Source: Paraburkholderia caledonica NBRC 102488
Lineage (GTDB): Bacteria; Pseudomonadota; Gammaproteobacteria; Burkholderiales; Burkholderiaceae
Direction: 5' to 3'
Assembly (NCBI RefSeq): GCF_000685095.1
Contig: NZ_BAYE01000012.1
Span: 62,001 to 126,000 of the forward strand
DNA: 64,000 nt
A model generated the notes under the pieces. The model worked only from the letters and a program-made list of their open reading frames with translations, searched no databases and was not told the origin of the DNA. The translations under genes and the position numbers were made by a program. Below are positions 27,788 through 36,098 of the stretch, in pieces (the first letter of the stretch is position 1; every line of letters begins with the position of its first letter).

Positions 27788-29089
27788 ATGCGTTCGATCC
27801 GCCGTCAATTGCTGGTGTGGCTGCTCGCGCTCGTGTTACTCGGCGTCGGCGTGGCGGGCTGGCTGATTTACCGCCAGGCGCTTGCCGAAGCGAATGAACT
27901 GTTCGACTACCAGTTGGAGCAGATAGCCGCGGCGCTGCCGTCCGAACCGTTCTCACAAGTGCTCGGCTCGCGCGATACCGGCGACGAAGGCATCGTGCTG
28001 CAGATCTGGAATCGCAACGGCGTGCTGATGTACTATTCGCGTCCTCGCGCGCCGCTCGCGCCGCGCGCTGAATTGGGCTTCACGACCGAGCATACCGATC
28101 GCGGCGACTGGCGCGTGTATGGGGCGATCGTCGGCGATAACGTCGTGCAGTTGGCGCAGCCGTTGTCGGTGCGCAACCGCCTTGCCGCCGACGTCGCCTT
28201 GCGCACGTTGTGGCCGTTGATCGTGCTGCTGCCGGCGCTCGGGCTCGCGGTGTGGGTGATCATCGGACGCGGGTTGCGCCCGCTGCGGCGCGTGACGAGC
28301 GCGCTCGACACGCGTCATCCGGAGGCGCTCGATCCGTTGCCCGATCAGCGCCTGCCGCTCGAGGTGCAGCCGCTCGTGCGCGCGTTGAACGGGCTGTTGC
28401 AGCGGCTCGCCACCGCGCTCGACATCCAGAAGGCGTTTGTCGCCGACGCCGCGCACGAACTGCGCACGCCGCTTGCCGCTGTGCAGATTCAATCGCAACT
28501 GGTGGCGCGCGCAAAAGACGACGCGGCGCGCAGCGAAGCGCTCGCCGACCTGCAAGCGGGTGTGACGCGCGCGACGCGCCTTGCCGAGCAACTGCTCGCG
28601 CTCGCGCGCTCGGAACCGGACGGCCTCGGCGCAACTGACGCCGTCGACTTGCGCTCGTTGCTGCAGGACTGCGTGGTGACCTATGCGCCGCTTGCTGAAA
28701 ATCGCGGCGTGGACCTCGGCATCGAGGCGAGCGAAGCGGCTACCGTGATCGGTGATCCCGAGTCGCTGCGCGTCATGTTCAACAATCTCGTGGATAACGC
28801 GACCAAGTACACGCCGCGAGGCGGGCGTGTCGACGTGAGCCTGCATGTCGAACAGGGTCATCCGGTCGTGCGTATCGCCGACAGCGGGCCCGGCATCGAG
28901 CCTGCGGAACGCGAGCGTGTCTTCGACCGTTTCTATCGCGCGGGCGCCGGCGAAAATCGCGTGCGTACCGATGTGGCCGGCAGCGGACTCGGCCTAGCGA
29001 TCGTCCGGCGAATCGCGACGCAACATCACGCGGCAGTGTCGCTCGGCCAATCGTCGGCCGGCGGCCTAGAGGTTACCGTGCGCTTCTGA
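27788..29089 (+). CDS. Sensor histidine kinase (QseC/PmrB-like)
   Basis: Inner-membrane kinase of 433 aa. Helices at about 8-28 and 143-160 flank a periplasmic sensor of about 115 residues (QseC-type N-terminal domain), followed by a short HAMP region, H-box with H223 in ADAAHELRTPL, N-box in NLVDNATKYTPRGG, and G-boxes DSGPGIEP and GSGLGLAI. It should phosphorylate the regulator encoded just upstream. The signal is unknown; related sensors respond to metals, pH, cationic peptides or lipid changes. Confidence 0.92.
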   Translation: MRSIRRQLLVWLLALVLLGVGVAGWLIYRQALAEANELFDYQLEQIAAALPSEPFSQVLGSRDTGDEGIVLQIWNRNGVLMYYSRPRAPLAPRAELGFTTEHTDRGDWRVYGAIVGDNVVQLAQPLSVRNRLAADVALRTLWPLIVLLPALGLAVWVIIGRGLRPLRRVTSALDTRHPEALDPLPDQRLPLEVQPLVRALNGLLQRLATALDIQKAFVADAAHELRTPLAAVQIQSQLVARAKDDAARSEALADLQAGVTRATRLAEQLLALARSEPDGLGATDAVDLRSLLQDCVVTYAPLAENRGVDLGIEASEAATVIGDPESLRVMFNNLVDNATKYTPRGGRVDVSLHVEQGHPVVRIADSGPGIEPAERERVFDRFYRAGAGENRVRTDVAGSGLGLAIVRRIATQHHAAVSLGQSSAGGLEVTVRF

Positions 29090-29157
29090 ACCAATGCTTT
29101 CAATTTGCCTGGTGCAGAAAACCCCTGAAAAGAAGGCCAAAACACGATCTGTCGCTG

Positions 29158-29174
29158 CTTAAGACTCTTTTAAG
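29158..29174 (+). promoter_or_regulatory. PmrA/QseB-like box upstream of the DegP-like gene
   Basis: Direct repeat CTTAAG-N5-TTTAAG with an 11-base period, the layout bound by PmrA/QseB-type regulators. It lies 57 bases before the protease ATG and 69 bases after the sensor kinase stop. A weak -10 (TACGCT, 29185-29190) sits 10 bases downstream, as in known PmrA promoters where the box overlaps the -35. Confidence 0.5.
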
Positions 29175-29230
29175 CGATGCCCCGTACGCTTCCTGACATC
29201 CGAGTTTCTTTCTCCAGTCAGGAGTACACG

Positions 29231-30751
29231 ATGAACGCGAAAACCTTGTCTCGCAGCGCTGTTGCAGCGGCTGTCGCCGTTGCGCTTTTCGCCGGCTATG
29301 TGGCGGGCCATCGCGACGTGCCCGCGCCCCAGGTCATCTCACCGGCGCAAGCGGCGATGATGCCCGCCGAAGCCGCCGCGAAAACCGGCATTCCCGATTT
29401 CTCCGGTCTCGTCGAAACGTACGGGCCCGCGGTAGTCAACATCAGTGCAAAGCACGTCGTGAAGCGCGCGGCGCTGCGCAGTAACGGCGGCAATGGCGGC
29501 ATGAGCGGCGGCAATCAGTTGCCGATCGATCCGAGCGACCCGTTCTACCAGTTTTACAAGCACTTCTTTGGCGGCATGCCGGGCGTGCAGGGCGGCGACG
29601 GCGGCGACGCGCCCGACCAGCCGAGCGCGAGCCTCGGTTCCGGGTTTATCGTCAGCAGCGACGGCTACATCCTGACCAATGCGCACGTGGTTGACGGCGC
29701 AAACGTCGTCACGGTGAAGCTGACCGACAAGCGCGAGTTCAGAGCCAAGGTGATCGGCGCCGACAAGCAGTCGGACGTCGCCGTCCTTAAGATCGACGCA
29801 AGCAATCTGCCGACAGTGAAGATCGGCGATCCGCGTCAGAGCAAGGTCGGTCAGTGGGTGGTCGCGATCGGTTCGCCGTACGGCTTCGATAATACGGTGA
29901 CCTCCGGCATCATCAGCGCGAAATCGCGTTCGCTGCCGAACGAAAACTACACGCCGTTCATTCAGACCGACGTGCCGGTGAATCCCGGCAATTCGGGCGG
30001 GCCGCTGTTCAATCTGCAAGGCGAGGTAATCGGCATCAACTCCATGATCTATTCGCAGACCGGCGGCTTCCAGGGGCTTTCGTTCGCAATCCCAATCAAT
30101 GAGGCAATCAAGGTCAAGGACGACATCGTCAAGACGGGTCACGTGAGCCGTGGGCGCCTTGGTGTCGCCGTGCAAAGCATGAATCAGACGCTGGCAAATT
30201 CGTTCGGCATGCAGAAGCCGCAAGGTGCGCTCGTCAGCTCGGTCGATCCGGACGGTCCTGCCGCGAAGGCGGGGTTGCAACCGGGAGACGTGATTCTGTC
30301 GGTGAACGGCGATCCGGTGGGCGATTCGTCGGCGCTGCCTTCACAGGTGGCAGGGCTCGCGCCCGGCAGCACGGCCACCGTGCAGGTGTGGCGTGACAAG
30401 GGCACGAAGGATCTGAAGGTGACGATCGGCTCGTTGTCGGACGCGAAGCTGGCCTCGGACAAGACCGATCAGCCCGCGCAGTTGCAAGGGCGTCTGGGCG
30501 TGGCCGTGCGTCCGCTGACGCCGGAAGAAAAGAGCAGCGCTTCGATCTCGCACGGTCTTCTCGTGCAGCAGTCGGGCGGCGCGGCAGAAAGCGCGGGCAT
30601 CCAGCCGGGCGACGTCATTCTCGCCGTCAACGGCCGGCCGGTGACGAGCGTCGATCAGTTGAAGCAGATGGTCTCCGGCGCGGGCAATAGCATCGCGTTG
30701 CTGATCCAGCGTGACAACGCACAGATTTTCGTACCGGTCGATCTGGGTTGA
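29231..30751 (+). CDS. DegP/MucD-family periplasmic serine protease (Do)
   Basis: Periplasmic quality-control protease of 506 aa. N-terminal signal anchor (about residues 8-25), trypsin-like domain with triad H152 (TNAHVV), D182 (SDVAVL) and S255 (GNSGGP), then two PDZ domains, with PDZ carboxylate-binding regions after about residues 315 and 415. Asp-Gly-rich linker around 112-130. The ATG at 29231 follows CAGGAG; a frame to 29177 has no such site. The two-component operon upstream and the PmrA-like box suggest envelope-stress control rather than a sigma-E type promoter, of which none was seen. Confidence 0.93.
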   Translation: MNAKTLSRSAVAAAVAVALFAGYVAGHRDVPAPQVISPAQAAMMPAEAAAKTGIPDFSGLVETYGPAVVNISAKHVVKRAALRSNGGNGGMSGGNQLPIDPSDPFYQFYKHFFGGMPGVQGGDGGDAPDQPSASLGSGFIVSSDGYILTNAHVVDGANVVTVKLTDKREFRAKVIGADKQSDVAVLKIDASNLPTVKIGDPRQSKVGQWVVAIGSPYGFDNTVTSGIISAKSRSLPNENYTPFIQTDVPVNPGNSGGPLFNLQGEVIGINSMIYSQTGGFQGLSFAIPINEAIKVKDDIVKTGHVSRGRLGVAVQSMNQTLANSFGMQKPQGALVSSVDPDGPAAKAGLQPGDVILSVNGDPVGDSSALPSQVAGLAPGSTATVQVWRDKGTKDLKVTIGSLSDAKLASDKTDQPAQLQGRLGVAVRPLTPEEKSSASISHGLLVQQSGGAAESAGIQPGDVILAVNGRPVTSVDQLKQMVSGAGNSIALLIQRDNAQIFVPVDLG

Positions 30752-30801
30752 TCGACGTCCGGTCAGTCATGACTGGTCGATGAACAGCATCGAGTAACGC
30801 T

Positions 30802-30843
30802 TGCCGGTCTGTTTGCACTTACTGCAGACAGACCGGCATTTTT
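30802..30843 (+). terminator. Strong terminator after the DegP-like gene
   Basis: Eleven-pair stem (30802-30812 with 30828-30838) with a loop that has an internal TGCA/TGCA pairing, then TTTTT. Lies 50 bases after the stop. Confidence 0.85.
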
Positions 30844-30929
30844 CTTTCTGTACCGGAAGCCGCAAACCGGGCGCTGTGCGGCGTGTGACGTGCGAAGCGG
30901 GCGATTCGCCGTGCTGTCGAGCGGCCGCG

Positions 30930-30946
30930 TGGCACGGCAGTTGCAT
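30930..30946 (+). promoter_or_regulatory. Sigma-54 (RpoN) -24/-12 promoter
   Basis: TGGCACG-N4-TTGCAT, a full match to the TGGCACG-N4-TTGCW consensus, with GG and GC ten bases apart. Expected start of transcription is near 30955, about 53 bases before the ATG at 31008. It follows a terminator, so it serves the next gene only. Confidence 0.7.
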
Positions 30947-31007
30947 CCACATTGAATCCGGTCCCATCGACGGGTAACGGATAAGGACGTCAATAAGGAG
31001 CAAACCG

Positions 31008-31505
31008 ATGAAGAACCAACGCACTCAGCGAAAGATCGTAGCCGCCGCGGCCAGCGTGGCGCTCACTCTCGGTCTGGCGGGCGGCGCATATGCGCAGCAG
31101 GCGAGCGAAGTAACCGGCGGCACCACCGCCGACCAGACGAGCGCAGGCAACGCCAACGGCGGAGGTCTGCCGCAAATCCAGCAACAAGGCGACGTGTCGT
31201 TCGTCTCGGGCGGCGTCGGTCTGGACGAGTCCAAGGCACTGCAGCAGGCGCAAAGCCAATGGCCTTTGTCATTGCGCTTTACCGGACCGGGCTCGGACTA
31301 TCTGGCCGACGTCCACGTACGGATCGTCGACGCGCATAACGGCGAGGTGTTGAGCACCGCGTCGCGCGGACCCTACATGCTCGTGAAGCTGCGCCCAGGG
31401 CGCTACACGGTGCATGCGACCTACAAGGACCGCGACCAGTCGAAGGCATTGACGGTGCCCGCGAAGGGCACGGCGAAAGCGGCGTTCTACTGGAACACGC
31501 AGTAA
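31008..31505 (+). CDS. Secreted protein with carboxypeptidase-regulatory-like domain
   Basis: 165-residue protein with a clear signal peptide (LTLGLAGGAYAQ, cleavage near residue 30), a Gln/Gly-rich linker to about residue 60, and a small beta-sandwich-like C-terminal part (VHVRIVDAHNGEVLSTASRGPYMLVKLRPGRY pattern, central RIVDAHNGEVL). This resembles carboxypeptidase-regulatory-like folds; no enzymatic residues. AAGGAG precedes the ATG. A very good sigma-54 promoter lies upstream, so expression is probably tied to a nitrogen, stress or motility activator. Function unknown. Confidence 0.82.
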   Translation: MKNQRTQRKIVAAAASVALTLGLAGGAYAQQASEVTGGTTADQTSAGNANGGGLPQIQQQGDVSFVSGGVGLDESKALQQAQSQWPLSLRFTGPGSDYLADVHVRIVDAHNGEVLSTASRGPYMLVKLRPGRYTVHATYKDRDQSKALTVPAKGTAKAAFYWNTQ

Positions 31506-31569
31506 ACCCGAGGCTTGTCTGGCATGCAGCACGGAGGCCGCGCAATCGCGAGGACTTTGACCGATAATG

Positions 31570-31595
31570 AAGCCACGGGCCCGTCCCGTGGCTTT
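31570..31595 (+). terminator. Probable terminator after the secreted protein gene
   Basis: Ten-pair stem (31570-31579 with 31585-31594), five-base loop, but only a short T run, so efficiency is uncertain. Confidence 0.5.
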
Positions 31596-31633
31596 GCTGT
31601 ATGCACGACCGCACACTTTCACGGAGCCGAGAC

Positions 31634-32026
31634 ATGAGCGATGCCTTGACACCTCACGCAAATCCGGACAAACCCTCCGGCGGGCACGCCATTACGATAA
31701 CGGGCAATCATCACCGGGTGCGGGTGATTCATGGCGGCGTGACGATGGCCGACACGCACGCGGCGCTCACGCTCGCCGAAACCGGTCTGCCCGACGTTTT
31801 CTATTTTCCGCGTGAAGACGTGAACATGGCGCGGCTCGAACGCTCCACGCACACGTCGCACTGTCCGTTCAAGGGCGACGCCTCGTACTACCATCTGCGC
31901 ACCGAAGACGGCTTGATCGAAAACGCCGTATGGACTTACGAGACGCCGTTCGAACAGGCAGCCCCGATCCAGGGATATCTCGCGTTTTACTCATCGCGCG
32001 TCGACCGCATCGATCAGACCTCCTGA
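31634..32026 (+). CDS. DUF427-family protein
   Basis: 130-residue soluble protein with the DUF427 pattern: VIHGGVTMADTHAAL, YFPREDVNMARLERS, the HCPFKGDASYYHL core with conserved Cys-Pro-Phe-Lys-Gly, and WTYETPFE. Family function is unknown. The start at 31634 was chosen over 31601 because it follows GGAG. The next gene starts 31 bases later on the same strand. Confidence 0.9.
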   Translation: MSDALTPHANPDKPSGGHAITITGNHHRVRVIHGGVTMADTHAALTLAETGLPDVFYFPREDVNMARLERSTHTSHCPFKGDASYYHLRTEDGLIENAVWTYETPFEQAAPIQGYLAFYSSRVDRIDQTS

Positions 32027-32056
32027 TCCGCTGTCGCGCGTCTGTCGGAGGCTGGG

Positions 32057-32791
32057 ATGGAACTGAACGACGCGTTACGGATTCCACTTGCGCCGTCCGA
32101 TGTCTGGGACGCGTTGCAAGACCTCGCGCTCCTGCGCGCCAGCCTCGATAACTGCGAATCGTTCACGCGCCTTTCGCACGGCGAATACGCGCTGGCTATG
32201 ACGGTGCCCCTCGGCCCGCTGCGTGCGCGTTACGAAGCACGCGCGCACGTCGCCGGCCAGGATTCCGGCCCTGCCGACGCGGAGCGCCGCACGATCAATT
32301 TCAAGGCGCGCGCCGAAGGTATCGGCTCACTGCGCGGTCAAATCGAAGTGCGTCTGCGCGCGGAAGAGGGCGCGCTCGGCAGCAGGGAGCGCGGCACGCG
32401 GATCGACTACACGATCTGGGCGACGTCGTCGGGGCCGCTCGCTGAACTGCCCACGCGTCAGCTCGAAAACGCGCTGCACCATCTCGCCGACGATTTCTTC
32501 GCCGAATTCAGCGCGGTGGTGCGGGCGAAGCATGGGCAGGGCCCGAACCGCGCGCGCGGTTCGGCGGCGCGTCGCCAGCATGTATTTTTACGGCCCATCA
32601 CGCTGGGCGGCGTTTCGCGGCGCACCCGCGCAGAACATGGCAGCCCGCTTGCCGGACGCGCTGCCAGCGTGTCGCACGGCGTCTCGCATCCCGAGCCGAC
32701 CCCTCATGCCATGCCGAACTGGGCGTGGGCGGCGATGATTTTTCTCGTCGCGCTTCTGCTGTATGTGGCGCGCTGGATCAGCGAGCACTGA
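32057..32791 (+). CDS. CoxG-like SRPBCC protein with C-terminal membrane anchor
   Basis: 244-residue protein. Residues 1-150 match the CoxG (carbon monoxide dehydrogenase subunit G) branch of the SRPBCC/START-like fold: LAPSDVWDALQDLALLRASLDNCESFTRL and later GSLRGQIEVRL. A low-complexity stretch follows, and the last 25 residues form a single membrane helix (WAWAAMIFLVALLLYVARW). CoxG proteins help anchor or mature molybdenum hydroxylases, but no such enzyme is in the window. Possible operon with the DUF427 gene. Confidence 0.82.
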   Translation: MELNDALRIPLAPSDVWDALQDLALLRASLDNCESFTRLSHGEYALAMTVPLGPLRARYEARAHVAGQDSGPADAERRTINFKARAEGIGSLRGQIEVRLRAEEGALGSRERGTRIDYTIWATSSGPLAELPTRQLENALHHLADDFFAEFSAVVRAKHGQGPNRARGSAARRQHVFLRPITLGGVSRRTRAEHGSPLAGRAASVSHGVSHPEPTPHAMPNWAWAAMIFLVALLLYVARWISEH

Positions 32792-33041
32792 CGGCGGCAC
32801 GCATGTTCTTCGCGCCTGGACCGGCGCGCGAGCGGCATGGTCGCGCGGAACGGTTGCGCAGCGTGCGGGGTCGAGTGTCGTGCGGGCGCGACTACGAATT
32901 CGCGGTGAAAGACTACGAAAGCGCGTCGCTTTGCACCCTGCGTTGCTTCGCGACGTCGATGCCGTACTTCGCTTTCAATGTGTCACCCGGCGTCTTCATT
33001 GCCATCAGCGTGTCACGCGGCATTTGCGTGGGCGCTGTGTC

Positions 33042-34049
33042 TCATGCGCCGCGAAACTCTCTTCGCCATGCTGAGGGCGAGGTCCGAAACGCTTCTGCGA
33101 AATGTTGACGCAATGACGCCGCCGACCCGAACCCGGCGATGCCCGCAATCGCTTCCACTGACTGATCCGAGCTCTCCAGCAACTGCTGCGCGCGCGTGAG
33201 CCGTTGTGCGAGCAGCCACGCGCCGACGGTCGTGCCGGTGGCGAGTCTGAAGCGCCGCGTGAAGGTGCGCCGGCTCATCAGTGCGCGCGCCGCGAGGCTG
33301 TCGAGCGTGTGCGGCGCGTCGAGGTTGCCGCACACCCAGTCGAGCAGACCCGAGAGCCGGTCTTCGCGGACGTCCGGCGGCAGCGGCTGCTGGATGTATT
33401 GCGCCTGGCCGCCTTGCCGGTGCGGCGATACGACGAGCCGCCGCGCGACGAAGTTCGCCACCTCGGCGCCGCACATCTTGCGCAGCACATGTAGACAGCA
33501 ATCCAGGCCGGCAGCCGTGCCCGCCGATGTCAGCACGTTGCCGTCGTCGACATACAGCACGTCGCGATCGAGCCGGACACGCGGGTAACGGCCCGCGAAG
33601 TCGTCCGCCCATGCCCAATGCGTCGAGGCCGGGCGGTCGTCGAGAATGCCGGCGGCAGCCAGCACGAACGCGCCGAGGCATAGGCCGACGAGTTGTGTGC
33701 CGCGTGCGTGCGCCGCGCGCAGTGCATCGAGCAAAGCGGCTGGCGGCGGCTCGGCGGGATCGCGCCAGCTCGGCACGATGATCGTGTCGGCTTCGGCGAG
33801 CGCTTCGAGGCCGTGAGTCACGGCAATCGAGAATCCTGCGGTCGTCGTCAGCGGGCCGGTTTCGCCTGCGCACACGCGGAAGTCGAAGCCGGGAACGCCA
33901 CTGCCACTACGGTCCTCGCCGAACACCACGCATGGCACAGAAAGATGGAATGGGCTGATGCGGTCGAACGCGATCACTGCGACGATGTGTGCCCGCTGTC
34001 CGCGGGGCTTTGCGGCGGCCGGGGCGGGAGAGGCGGCACGTGTAGCCAT
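33042..34049 (-). CDS. GlxA/FtrA-family transcriptional regulator (DJ-1/PfpI plus AraC HTH)
   Basis: 335-residue regulator. Residues about 20-190 form a DJ-1/PfpI-like domain with the elbow VGLCLGAFVLAAAG; residues about 230-330 form an AraC-type double HTH (LDSLAARALMSRRTFTRRF, VEAIAGIAGFGSAASLRQHF). Members control small-molecule catabolism, e.g. glycine betaine or choline derivatives. It is divergent from a cysteine hydrolase gene with a 177-base gap, its most probable target. Confidence 0.93.
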   Translation of the reverse strand: MATRAASPAPAAAKPRGQRAHIVAVIAFDRISPFHLSVPCVVFGEDRSGSGVPGFDFRVCAGETGPLTTTAGFSIAVTHGLEALAEADTIIVPSWRDPAEPPPAALLDALRAAHARGTQLVGLCLGAFVLAAAGILDDRPASTHWAWADDFAGRYPRVRLDRDVLYVDDGNVLTSAGTAAGLDCCLHVLRKMCGAEVANFVARRLVVSPHRQGGQAQYIQQPLPPDVREDRLSGLLDWVCGNLDAPHTLDSLAARALMSRRTFTRRFRLATGTTVGAWLLAQRLTRAQQLLESSDQSVEAIAGIAGFGSAASLRQHFAEAFRTSPSAWRREFRGA

Positions 34050-34226
34050 GAGTCAGGCACCTTGGGAAAGCGACGACGATGGCCCGATTCTAGCGAAGAT
34101 TGTCAATCGGGCCACTGTTGGCATAACGGGCGTGGGCGAACAATGCGTCATCGCGGCGGCCTCGTTTGCCTGAAGCTAGTGGGGCTGTGGCGCGCGACCT
34201 CATCAATCTTTCACAGGAGTCTGGCC

Positions 34227-34853
34227 ATGACCACACCACGCCGTGCGCTGATTGTCATCGACGTGCAGAACGAATACGTAACGGGCAATCTGCCGATCGA
34301 GTATCCCAACGTTCAAAGCTCGCTAGCCAACATTGGACGCGCGATCGACGCCGCGCGCACCGCCGGCGTGCCGGTGGTGATCGTGCAGAACTTCGCGCCG
34401 GCCACTTCTCCACTGTTCGCGCGCGGGAGCGCGGCAGCGGAACTGCACCCGGTGGTCGCTTCCCGTGAGCGCGATCATTATGTGGAGAAGTCGCTGCCGA
34501 GCGCCTTCACCGGCACGGACCTCGCCGATTGGCTGGCAGCACGGCAAATCGACACGGTGACGGTAGTGGGTTACATGACGCACAACTGCGATGCATCGAC
34601 GATCAATCACGCGGTCCACGCGGGCCTCGCCGTCGAATTCCTGCACGATGCAACCGGCTCCGTGCCGTATGAAAACAGCGCGGGCTTTGCAAGCGCGGAA
34701 GACATTCATCGCGTGTTCAGTGTGGTGCTGCATTCGCGCTTTGCGGCGGTGGCGAGCACCGACGAATGGCTTGCCGCCGTCAGTAGCGGTGTGCCGTTAG
34801 AGCGCGGCAACATTTATGCGTCGAATCAGAAGGCGCGCAGCCGGAATCGCTGA
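34227..34853 (+). CDS. Cysteine hydrolase (isochorismatase-like family)
   Basis: 208-residue amidohydrolase-type protein with the triad D12 (IDVQNEY), K88 (VEKSLPSAF) and C121 (THNCDAST), which also has the cis-peptide motif region GYMTHNC. Such enzymes hydrolyse amides, e.g. nicotinamide, N-carbamoyl compounds or biuret; the substrate is not evident. Start has CAGGAG. Upstream and divergent is a GlxA-type regulator, a common pairing for substrate-induced enzymes. Confidence 0.9.
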   Translation: MTTPRRALIVIDVQNEYVTGNLPIEYPNVQSSLANIGRAIDAARTAGVPVVIVQNFAPATSPLFARGSAAAELHPVVASRERDHYVEKSLPSAFTGTDLADWLAARQIDTVTVVGYMTHNCDASTINHAVHAGLAVEFLHDATGSVPYENSAGFASAEDIHRVFSVVLHSRFAAVASTDEWLAAVSSGVPLERGNIYASNQKARSRNR

Positions 34854-35080
34854 TGTTGGCGTGAGGGACGCGGCTTAAGGGCCGCGAGTCAAGGATCGCG
34901 ACCGGGAGGTCGCGGCGTATGCCGGTCCAACGCTGGGCCAGCGTGACAACGAGCGCTGCGGGAGCGGGCGCGACCGTTGCGCCAAATGGTGTGTCGGAAG
35001 CGTTGCCGACAGCGCCGGCGCCGACAGCACCGCTCGATCAGCCGCAAACTACACCGCCCGAGCGGCCCCCAGCCGCCGCT

Positions 35081-35719
35081 TCACGTTGACTTGCGCAGCG
35101 CCGGACTCAGACGTAATGCATCGAAAATACCTTCGACCATCCGCTCGCCGAGCGCGGTGAAATCCGTCGCATCGGGTAGAAACAGCATGTCGCGCAGCGA
35201 TCCGCCGACAAACGCATGCACCATGGCAGCAGCGAGTTTCGTGTCGAGGTCTGCCGGCAATTGCCCTTTCGAGATCGCGTTGCGCAAGCCGCCTTCTATC
35301 TTGATCAGCGCCTCGCGCATATTGGTCTGGTAGCGGACCATCACCGGCCCCATCTCTTCGACCAGCTCGCACTTCAGAAACAGAATGTCGAACACGCGAC
35401 GGCGCCGCTGATCGGTCGCGGTATCGCGCACACAGACGATGCAGATTTCCATCAGCCGCCCAAGCGGATCGGGCTCGTTCGGGTCCAGCGACGCGGCTTT
35501 GAGTTCGTCCAGCGGCAGCAGCACGCGGTCGAACATCTCGGTGAACAGATCGCTCTTATGCGCGAAGTGCCAATAAATGGCGCCGCGCGTGACGCCGGCC
35601 GCCTGTGCGATGTCGGCGAGCGAAGTGCGCGACACACCCTTTTCGAAGAAGACCCGCTCGGCTGCGTCGAGGATGCTGTTGCGCGTCTCCAGCGCTTCTT
35701 CTTTGGTTCTTCTGACCAT
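35081..35719 (-). CDS. bpeR: TetR-family repressor of the RND efflux operon (AcrR/BpeR-like)
   Basis: 212-residue repressor: N-terminal TetR HTH (TRNSILDAAERVFFEKGVSRTSLADIAQAAGVTRGAIYWHF pattern; key part GVTRGAIYWHFAHK) and a C-terminal ligand domain of AcrR type. It is divergent from a bpeA-bpeB-oprB-like operon, and a palindrome very similar to the E. coli AcrR operator lies between them. This matches the BpeR arrangement of Burkholderia pseudomallei. It should repress the pump and release DNA on binding of pump substrates. Confidence 0.88.
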   Translation of the reverse strand: MVRRTKEEALETRNSILDAAERVFFEKGVSRTSLADIAQAAGVTRGAIYWHFAHKSDLFTEMFDRVLLPLDELKAASLDPNEPDPLGRLMEICIVCVRDTATDQRRRRVFDILFLKCELVEEMGPVMVRYQTNMREALIKIEGGLRNAISKGQLPADLDTKLAAAMVHAFVGGSLRDMLFLPDATDFTALGERMVEGIFDALRLSPALRKST

Positions 35720-35850
35720 ATTTGTCTAACTTGCCCTGATTGCGGGTTTTCCCGAGCTTTTTTAAGTACGCTCGATGACAATCCGTTTGCCCTGAACTGT
35801 TTGGCGAAGCTTTCTTCCGGGTCCCCGCCCCGCAAGAGAAGTAACGCACT

Positions 35851-35880
35851 TTTACATCCATTCGTGAATGTATATATAAT
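35851..35880 (+). promoter_or_regulatory. Efflux promoter with AcrR-type operator
   Basis: A 24-bp imperfect palindrome at 35853-35876 with core CATTCGTGAATGTAT differs from my recollection of the E. coli acrAB operator at 3 of 24 positions. It lies inside a promoter: TTTACA (35851-35856), 18-base spacer, perfect TATAAT (35875-35880). Repressor binding would cover both boxes. The predicted transcript has a leader of about 255 bases before bpeA. Confidence 0.75.
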
Positions 35881-36041
35881 AGCACCCCACGATCGGATAG
35901 CCCAAGCTGTGACGACCGGTTAATATCCGTCACTGTTGTCTTCAGAACGCTTACGCGCCGTGCTTCAACGGGCGGCGCGGTGCGGCATTTCCCGGTAAGG
36001 CGCATTTGGTTCAGGTTGCCTCGCAACTGTTGCCGGCATCC

Positions 36042-36098
36042 ATGGGCGTTCGGTCGAGCGTCGCAAGACGCATGTGTGCGCCGTCGTCCCCGGGGTAG
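36042..36098 (+). CDS. Possible leader peptide before the efflux operon
   Basis: An 18-codon frame, MGVRSSVARRMCAPSSPG, whose stop lies 5 bases before the 3' arm of a terminator-like hairpin. It contains four Arg codons. No clear ribosome site precedes the ATG, so translation is unproven. Placement is like that of attenuation leader peptides. Confidence 0.3.
   Translation: MGVRSSVARRMCAPSSPG

Noticed and set aside
34897..34914. Hairpin CGCGACC-GGGA-GGTCGCG between two convergent genes
   Set aside because: No T run on either side, so not called a terminator; may still affect RNA stability.
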